This document shows positions 58,821 to 64,000 of a stretch of DNA of 64,000 nt, in pieces. Position numbers and translations under genes: made by a program. The notes under the pieces are model-generated. The model did no database searches and was not told the origin of the DNA. It was given only the letters and a program-made list of their open reading frames with translations. The stretch covers positions 98,523 through 162,522 of the forward strand of contig NZ_MUXN01000012.1 in NCBI RefSeq assembly GCF_001995215.1, given 5' to 3'. Each line of letters opens with the position of its first letter. The stretch's first letter is position 1. The stretch comes from Amycolatopsis azurea DSM 43854 (lineage in GTDB: Bacteria; Actinomycetota; Actinomycetes; Mycobacteriales; Pseudonocardiaceae).

Positions 58821-61800
58821 CGGCGACCGAACCGGCGGCGGGAACGGAGCAGCTGGACGCGGGCACCTACGAGGTGCTCCGCGCCCGGCTCGCCGCACAG
58901 GCCGCCGAACTGGCGAAACGCGCGGACGAACTCAACACCGCGCGGCTCGGGGTCTTCGGCAGCGCGCAGCTCGCGCTGATCGGCACGGAGCGGATCCGCA
59001 CCGCGAACAACTGCGTACCGCGCGACGTCGTGTCGGTCGGCGGGCGGATGTTGTTCGGCTACAACGTCTTCATCGGGCTCAAACCCGAGACGACGGTCGA
59101 CGACGTCTTCTCGCTGCACGGCTTCAGTCATGACGACGAAGCCTTCCGCTTCGACGACGTGCCGGCCGAAGAGCTGCCGGGATTGCTGCGTGACGAGCAG
59201 TTCGTCCGCGACTTCGCCGAGCTGTACCGGTACTACCGGCAGGCGAAGCTGCTGCAGCTGCGCCGGGTCGAGGGCAAACTGCTCGCGGTCTTCCAGATCG
59301 GCCCGCGGACCGAGGACATCCGCGTGCTGCGCTGGGGCATCGCCGCCGACGGCGCGGTGTCCTATGTGGACAGCCGGGGTGAACGCGACCACGTCTTCCC
59401 GCCGTCGCACGACTTCGAATGGATCGAGACCAGCCGCGAGCAGCACGTCCTCGGACGGCATCCGCACATCTCGATCGAGGACGAGGTGTTCGTCGAGACC
59501 GTCGGCGGAAACCTGACGATCAAGGTCGAGGACAACACCGAGACCGGCGAGGGCGTCTACTCCGAGCCGGTCGACGAGCCGCTGCAGAGCCTCGCCGACG
59601 CCGAGGTGTCCTACGCCAGGATCGGTCCGCTGATCCTGCTGCGGATGCTGCCGTACAAGGAGACCGACCACCGGTACCTGGTGTTCAACACCCGCACGCG
59701 GAACGTGGTGCGCCTCGACGGGATCGGGCAGGCGTGCCAGCGGCTCCCCGAGGACCACGGCATCATCTTCCCGGGCGGCTACTACCTCGACACGGGTGTC
59801 AGCAAGACGTTCGACACCACCGTGGACGAGCTCGAATTCGAGCGCGTGATCCGCTCGCCCAACGGGGAGGACGTGCTCTACGTCTTCCACGCGCGGGCCG
59901 AGGGCCGCTCGCTTCTCCTGCCGTACAACGTGATCCGCAAAGAGGTCTCGAACCCGATCCCGTGCCACGGGTACTCGCTGTTCGACGACGGCACGATGGT
60001 GCTGTTCCGCGCGCTGTCCGACGAGCCGAGCCGGGTGCACCCGATGCAGGTGTGGCGGACGCCGTTCCAATCGGACACGTACGCCGCGTCGCAGCCGGCC
60101 GGGACGGGTCCGCTGGAACGGGTCGGCAACGCCGACCTGGTCCGCGGGATCTCCGACTGCCTGTCGATCGGCCGGATGGTCGGCGAGATGGCGCCGTCGG
60201 CGGCGGTGTTCGAGGCGCTGATCGCCGCGTGCGCCAGGGTTTTCGATCACTACCACTGGCTCGGCGAGGCCGAACTCGGTGATCTGCGGTCGCCGCTTTC
60301 CGACGTCCGGGTCACCGCGGAGCAGGTGCTCGACGAGTTCGAGACGGTCACTTCGCTCACCGCGCAGGCGGCCGAGGCCGTCGAGGTGGCGGCCGCCGAA
60401 ACCGCGTCGCTTGTGCGGAAAGTGCGCGGCGAGGCGCTGAACGCGGCCGACGCCTGGGTGCGCAGACTCGCCGAAATGCACCGCGCGCGAGGGCATCTCG
60501 TCACCGTGCGGGAACTGCGGTACGTCGACACCGACCGGGTCGACAAGGTCATCGCCGACCTCGACACGGAATTCGGCGAGGCCGCGCAGCGCGCCGTTCG
60601 TTTCCTCCAGGGCGAGGACGCGTTCACGAGCTATCACGCCGAGGTCGACAGGCTGATCGAGGTCGCGGGCGCGATCTCCACCGTCGCGGAGGCGGTCCCG
60701 GTCACCGAGCAGTTGGACGAACAGTCCGGCGGGCTCGAAGTGCTCACCGACGTCGTCGGCGGGCTGGAGATCGCGGACGCCGTGGTGCGGACGAAGATCC
60801 TCGAACGCGTCGGCGAGGTCATCGGCGCGGTCAACCGGGCTCGGGCCACCCTCGACGCGCGGCGCAAGGAGCTGCTGGAGACCGAGGGCCGGGCGGAGTT
60901 CGCCGCCGAGTTCGCGCTGCTCGCGCAGGCCATCACCGGCGGGCTCGCGGTCGCGGACACCCCGGACCGCTGCGACGAGCAGCTCGGCAGGTTGTTGCTG
61001 CAGCTGGAGAATCTCGAATCGCGGTTCGGCGAGTTCGACGACTTCCTGGTGTCGCTGGGCGAGAAGCGCACCGACGTCTACGAGGCGTTCTCCTCCCGCA
61101 AGCAGGCGCTGCTCGACGAGCGGGCACGTCGTGCAGACAGGCTGGTCGATTCGGCCGAGCGGATCCTCACGAGTGTCACCCGCCGGGTCGGCACGCTCGG
61201 GTCGGTCGACGAGATCAACACCTACTTCGCCTCCGATCCGATGGTCGCGAAGCTGCGCAGCGTCGTCACCGAACTGCGAGGCCTCGGCGACCAGGTGCGC
61301 GCCGAAGAGCTCGAAGGCCGGGTCAAGGCCGCTCGCCAGGAAGCCGGTCGCGCGCTGCGCGACAGGCTCGACCTCTACGGCGAGGGCGGGGAGACGATCC
61401 GCCTGGGCCGCAACACTTTCGCGGTCAACACCCAGGACATCGACCTCACCCTGGTGCCGCACGACGGCGGGATGAAGTTCGCGATCACCGGCACCGACTA
61501 CCGCTCGCCCGTGCGCGACGAGTCGTTCGAGGCGACACGGCCGTACTGGGAACAACTGCTGGTCTCGGAGTCGACCGAGGTCTATCGCGCCGAGTACCTG
61601 GCGGCGTCGATCCTGGACGAACAGCCGGAGCTGCCGGAGGCCGACCTGCTGGAGGTCGTCCGGCGCGCCGCGGGTGATCGGTACGACGAGGGTTACGCGC
61701 GTGGCGTGCACGACCACGACGCGGCCGCGATCCTGGCCGCGCTGGTGCGCCTGCGGTCCGCCGCCGGATTGCTGCGTTATCCGCCCGCCGCGAGGGCGGC

Positions 61801-63700
61801 CGCTCAGCTGTTCTGGGCTTTCGGTGCCGAAGAAGCGGCGAAGTCCGCGTGGACGACGCGTGCCGCGTCGCTCGCGCGGGTGCGGGAAGCCTTCGGGCAC
61901 ACCACGGCGATCGACTCGCTGGCGGGAGAGTTCGTCGAGGCGATGGCCGCGTTCGCCGCGTCGTCCGGGCTGGCGCTGGACCTCGAATTCGCCGGTGAGT
62001 ATCTGTTCGAGGAACTCGCCGACGCGTCGCCGGGATTCGTCACCAGCGGTGGCGCGCGCACGCTGCTCGACAAGTTCCGGCTCGACCGCCGGAGCTTCGC
62101 CGAAGACCTGCGCGCCCTCGAAGACCTCGCGGATCGTCACCAGCTCGCCGAAGCCTGGCTTTCGTCCTTTGTGGACTCCGCTGGGATCCCGGGCGACGAG
62201 CTGGCGGAAGCCGTCGCGATGGAACTCGCCGATCTGCCGCGCTACGACTCCTCGGCGGAGCTTTCGGCCACTGTGGACGGTCTGCTCGGTTCGCATCCGC
62301 GGATCGTCAACCGGTCCCTGACCCTGCGGCTCGACGAGACGCTGGCCAGGACGCGGCGGTTCCGGCGTGACCGCGTGCCGGGTTTCCGGGCGTACCAGCG
62401 GCAGCGCAACGAACTGGTGGCGGCCGAACGGGACAGGCTCCGGCTCGCCGAGTACAAGCCGAAGGTGATGAGCGCCTTCGTGCGCAACCGGCTGCTCGAC
62501 GAGGTTTATTTGCCGTTGATCGGCGACAACCTCGCCAAGCAGCTCGGCGCGACCGGCGACGCGCGACGCACCGACCAGTCCGGTCTGCTGCTGTTGATCT
62601 CGCCGCCCGGGTACGGCAAGACGACGCTCATGGAGTACGTCGCGAGCCGCCTCGGGCTGGTGTTCGTCAAGGTGAACGGACCGGCACTTGGGCACGAAGT
62701 CACGTCGGTGGACCCGGCGGACGCGCCCAACGCGACCGCGCGGCAGGAGGTCGAGAAGATCTCGTTCGCGCTGGAGCAGGGCAACAACGTGCTGTTGTAC
62801 CTGGACGACATCCAGCACACGTCGCCGGAACTGTTGCAGAAGTTCATTTCGCTGTGCGACGCGCAGCGGCGGATGGAAGGCGTGTGGGAAGGCCGCACGC
62901 GGACCTATGACCTGCGCGGCAAGCGGTTCGCGGTCTGCATGGCGGGCAACCCGTACACCGAGCAGGGGAAGCGGTTCCGGATCCCGGACATGCTCGCCAA
63001 CCGCGCGGACGTGTGGAACCTCGGCGATGTGCTGTCCGGTAAGGAAGAGCTGTTCGCGCTGAGCTACATCGAGAACTCGCTCACCTCGAACACCGTGCTG
63101 GCGCCGCTGGTCTCGCGGGAACGGTCCGATGTGGACGTTCTCGTGCGCCTGGCCCGCGGCGACAGCGCCGTCCGGGCGGATCAGCTGAAACACGCGTACT
63201 CGGCGACCGAACTGGAGCAGATCCTCGCCGTGCTGCGAAAACTGATCCAGGTGCAGCGGATCGTCCTGAAGAACAACCAGGCGTACATCGCTTCGGCCGC
63301 GCAGGCGGACGCGTCGCGGGTCGAACCGCCGTTCCAGTTGCAGGGTTCGTACCGGAACATGAACAAGCTCGCCGGGCGGATCGTTCCCGCGATGAACGAC
63401 GCAGAACTGGAAGCGCTGATCGACGACCACTACGCCGGTGAGGCGCAGACGCTCACCTCGGGCGCGGAGGCCAACCTGCTCAAACTGGCCGAACTGCGCG
63501 GACGCCTTGGCGCCTCGGAGGCGCAACGGTGGGCGGACGTGAAGGCGGCTTACCTGCGCGCGCAGGCGCTCGGCGGGGACGACGAAGACCCGATGAGCCG
63601 GGCGGTCGGCGCCATGGGGCTGCTGGCGGACCGGGTCGGTGCGGTGGAAGCGGCCATCGAGCGCGCTTCCGAACGGATGGTCGTTCGGGACGTCATGTAG
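58817..63700 (+). CDS. Giant AAA ATPase with DUF3686-type N-terminal region
   Basis: This 1627-residue protein has an N-terminal region resembling the AAA-associated family annotated as DNA-repair ATPase (DUF3686; TANNCVPRDVVSVGGRMLFGYNVFIGLKPET, then beta-rich repeats to about 480). A helical central part (about 490-900) follows. The C-terminal AAA module has Walker A SPPGYGKTT (about 1262-1270), Walker B LLYLDDIQ (about 1325-1332) and a sensor-like MAGNPYTEQGKRFRIPDML. No nuclease or helicase motif was seen; the DNA-repair label is only historical. GTG 58817 overlaps the flotillin stop by 4 bp; an earlier in-frame start lies inside flotillin and is rejected. A function at the membrane with flotillin is inferred from the overlap. 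Confidence 0.85.
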   Translation: MTATEPAAGTEQLDAGTYEVLRARLAAQAAELAKRADELNTARLGVFGSAQLALIGTERIRTANNCVPRDVVSVGGRMLFGYNVFIGLKPETTVDDVFSLHGFSHDDEAFRFDDVPAEELPGLLRDEQFVRDFAELYRYYRQAKLLQLRRVEGKLLAVFQIGPRTEDIRVLRWGIAADGAVSYVDSRGERDHVFPPSHDFEWIETSREQHVLGRHPHISIEDEVFVETVGGNLTIKVEDNTETGEGVYSEPVDEPLQSLADAEVSYARIGPLILLRMLPYKETDHRYLVFNTRTRNVVRLDGIGQACQRLPEDHGIIFPGGYYLDTGVSKTFDTTVDELEFERVIRSPNGEDVLYVFHARAEGRSLLLPYNVIRKEVSNPIPCHGYSLFDDGTMVLFRALSDEPSRVHPMQVWRTPFQSDTYAASQPAGTGPLERVGNADLVRGISDCLSIGRMVGEMAPSAAVFEALIAACARVFDHYHWLGEAELGDLRSPLSDVRVTAEQVLDEFETVTSLTAQAAEAVEVAAAETASLVRKVRGEALNAADAWVRRLAEMHRARGHLVTVRELRYVDTDRVDKVIADLDTEFGEAAQRAVRFLQGEDAFTSYHAEVDRLIEVAGAISTVAEAVPVTEQLDEQSGGLEVLTDVVGGLEIADAVVRTKILERVGEVIGAVNRARATLDARRKELLETEGRAEFAAEFALLAQAITGGLAVADTPDRCDEQLGRLLLQLENLESRFGEFDDFLVSLGEKRTDVYEAFSSRKQALLDERARRADRLVDSAERILTSVTRRVGTLGSVDEINTYFASDPMVAKLRSVVTELRGLGDQVRAEELEGRVKAARQEAGRALRDRLDLYGEGGETIRLGRNTFAVNTQDIDLTLVPHDGGMKFAITGTDYRSPVRDESFEATRPYWEQLLVSESTEVYRAEYLAASILDEQPELPEADLLEVVRRAAGDRYDEGYARGVHDHDAAAILAALVRLRSAAGLLRYPPAARAAAQLFWAFGAEEAAKSAWTTRAASLARVREAFGHTTAIDSLAGEFVEAMAAFAASSGLALDLEFAGEYLFEELADASPGFVTSGGARTLLDKFRLDRRSFAEDLRALEDLADRHQLAEAWLSSFVDSAGIPGDELAEAVAMELADLPRYDSSAELSATVDGLLGSHPRIVNRSLTLRLDETLARTRRFRRDRVPGFRAYQRQRNELVAAERDRLRLAEYKPKVMSAFVRNRLLDEVYLPLIGDNLAKQLGATGDARRTDQSGLLLLISPPGYGKTTLMEYVASRLGLVFVKVNGPALGHEVTSVDPADAPNATARQEVEKISFALEQGNNVLLYLDDIQHTSPELLQKFISLCDAQRRMEGVWEGRTRTYDLRGKRFAVCMAGNPYTEQGKRFRIPDMLANRADVWNLGDVLSGKEELFALSYIENSLTSNTVLAPLVSRERSDVDVLVRLARGDSAVRADQLKHAYSATELEQILAVLRKLIQVQRIVLKNNQAYIASAAQADASRVEPPFQLQGSYRNMNKLAGRIVPAMNDAELEALIDDHYAGEAQTLTSGAEANLLKLAELRGRLGASEAQRWADVKAAYLRAQALGGDDEDPMSRAVGAMGLLADRVGAVEAAIERASERMVVRDVM

Positions 63701-63714
63701 GGCGGCCGCAGGGC

Positions 63715-63845
63715 GTTGCCGGAAATCGGCGACGCCCTGTGGTGCCTGCGTGATCGGGAACTGTCGGTGGTGACGTCGTGAAGGGCCCGTTGCCGGAAAT
63801 CGGCAATTCCTTGTGCTGTCTGCAAGATCGAAAATTGTCGGTGGT
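63715..63845. repeat. Two 57-bp imperfect direct repeats
   Basis: 63715-63771 and 63789-63845 share GTTGCCGGAAATCGGC at the start and TGTCGGTGGT at the end, with intermediate similarity. They lie between the ATPase gene and the gene starting at 63864 and may be duplicated regulatory sites. Confidence 0.6.
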
Positions 63846-63863
63846 CGGTCGTATGGTCGTCGG

Positions 63864-64000
63864 GTGGACACACACGAAGCCACCGTTGTGGCACTACTCA
63901 AAGAACTCACCGAACCCGCAACCCTGGAGTCGGTCAACGCTGCTGTCTTTTCCTTGGACGACAGCGATTGTGTCGCTGTCGCGAAGGCGGCGTCGGCGGG
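63864..64000 (+). CDS. 5' end of an unidentified gene (partial)
   Basis: GTG 63864 opens a frame of 45 codons to the window edge: VDTHEATVVALLKELTEPAT, then LESVNAAVFSLDDSDCVAVA. The codon pattern is typical of a real gene, and it follows the ATPase gene on the same strand. The family is not recognisable from this fragment. It may belong to the same flotillin/ATPase operon. Confidence 0.5.
   Translation, partial: MDTHEATVVALLKELTEPATLESVNAAVFSLDDSDCVAVAKAASA

Noticed and set aside
63700..63863. tRNA or small RNA gene in the final spacer
   Set aside because: No cloverleaf or conserved T-loop (GGTTCGANTCC) was found; only the two direct repeats are visible.
58358..63937. 1859-codon minus-strand frame
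   Set aside because: It lies antisense to the flotillin and AAA ATPase genes and has the same low-complexity composition and no motifs.

Overview
The window is high-GC DNA, gene-dense, with many GTG starts and 1-4 bp ATGA/GTGA gene overlaps. It encodes an AfsR-type SARP regulator, a DasABC-type chitosugar importer with DasR-like operators, an Rv1733c-family membrane protein and a SpoIIE-type phosphatase. This points to a filamentous actinomycete, most likely Pseudonocardiaceae (Amycolatopsis-like). The genus is inferred from memory of gene families and of the CCGCATTTAG-AGGA-CTAAATGCGG intergenic palindrome, and was not tested.

Layout. 0-1.3 kb: stand-alone ketosynthase and the start of a downstream gene. 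1.4-4.7 kb: PAS-GGDEF-degenerate EAL protein and an Rv1733c-like membrane protein behind a DosR-like box. 4.7-5.25 kb: gene-free spacer packed with several families of inverted repeats. 5.2-6.2 kb: TetR regulator with a tautomerase. 6.2-15.3 kb: the most unusual block. It holds a CDP-alcohol phosphotransferase, a zinc-free dehydrogenase, a PTPS (tunnel-fold) homologue lacking catalytic residues, a glycosyltransferase, a methyltransferase, a flippase-like membrane protein, a GTP cyclohydrolase II with Met at the product-switch position, a creatininase-family amidohydrolase, an inositol-monophosphatase-like enzyme, a second degenerate glycosyltransferase and a GNAT protein. It reads as a pathway from GTP through a formamidopyrimidine nucleotide to an unknown product that may be glycosylated or lipid-linked.

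15.4-18.3 kb: LLM flavin oxidoreductase and an Otr(A)-like ribosomal protection GTPase. 18.5-25.1 kb: dasABCD-like sugar import and hydrolysis operon, a DoxX protein, and a secreted metalloprotease-lectin with its own DasR-like site. 25.2-32.9 kb: TPR protein, thioesterase/TetR pair, GAF-SpoIIE phosphatase, YdeI and ArsC-family proteins, MFS pump with HTH regulator. 32.9-44.3 kb: SARP regulator, epoxide hydrolase/WYL pair, LTA-synthase-like sulfatase, unknown protein, PhoD, HtpG. 44.3-52 kb: siderophore ABC importer with iron box, PucR regulator, manganese-type ABC importer with MntR-like box. 52-54.8 kb: FadF-like Fe-S reductase and a Cys-rich protein. 54.8-55.75 kb: a 901-bp IS5-family element inserted in one copy of the intergenic palindrome. 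56.2-63.7 kb: overlapping NfeD-like, flotillin and giant AAA ATPase genes, followed by two 57-bp direct repeats and a truncated gene at the edge.

No rRNA, tRNA or CRISPR array was recognised. All calls rest on reading the sequence and family knowledge; no search was run.
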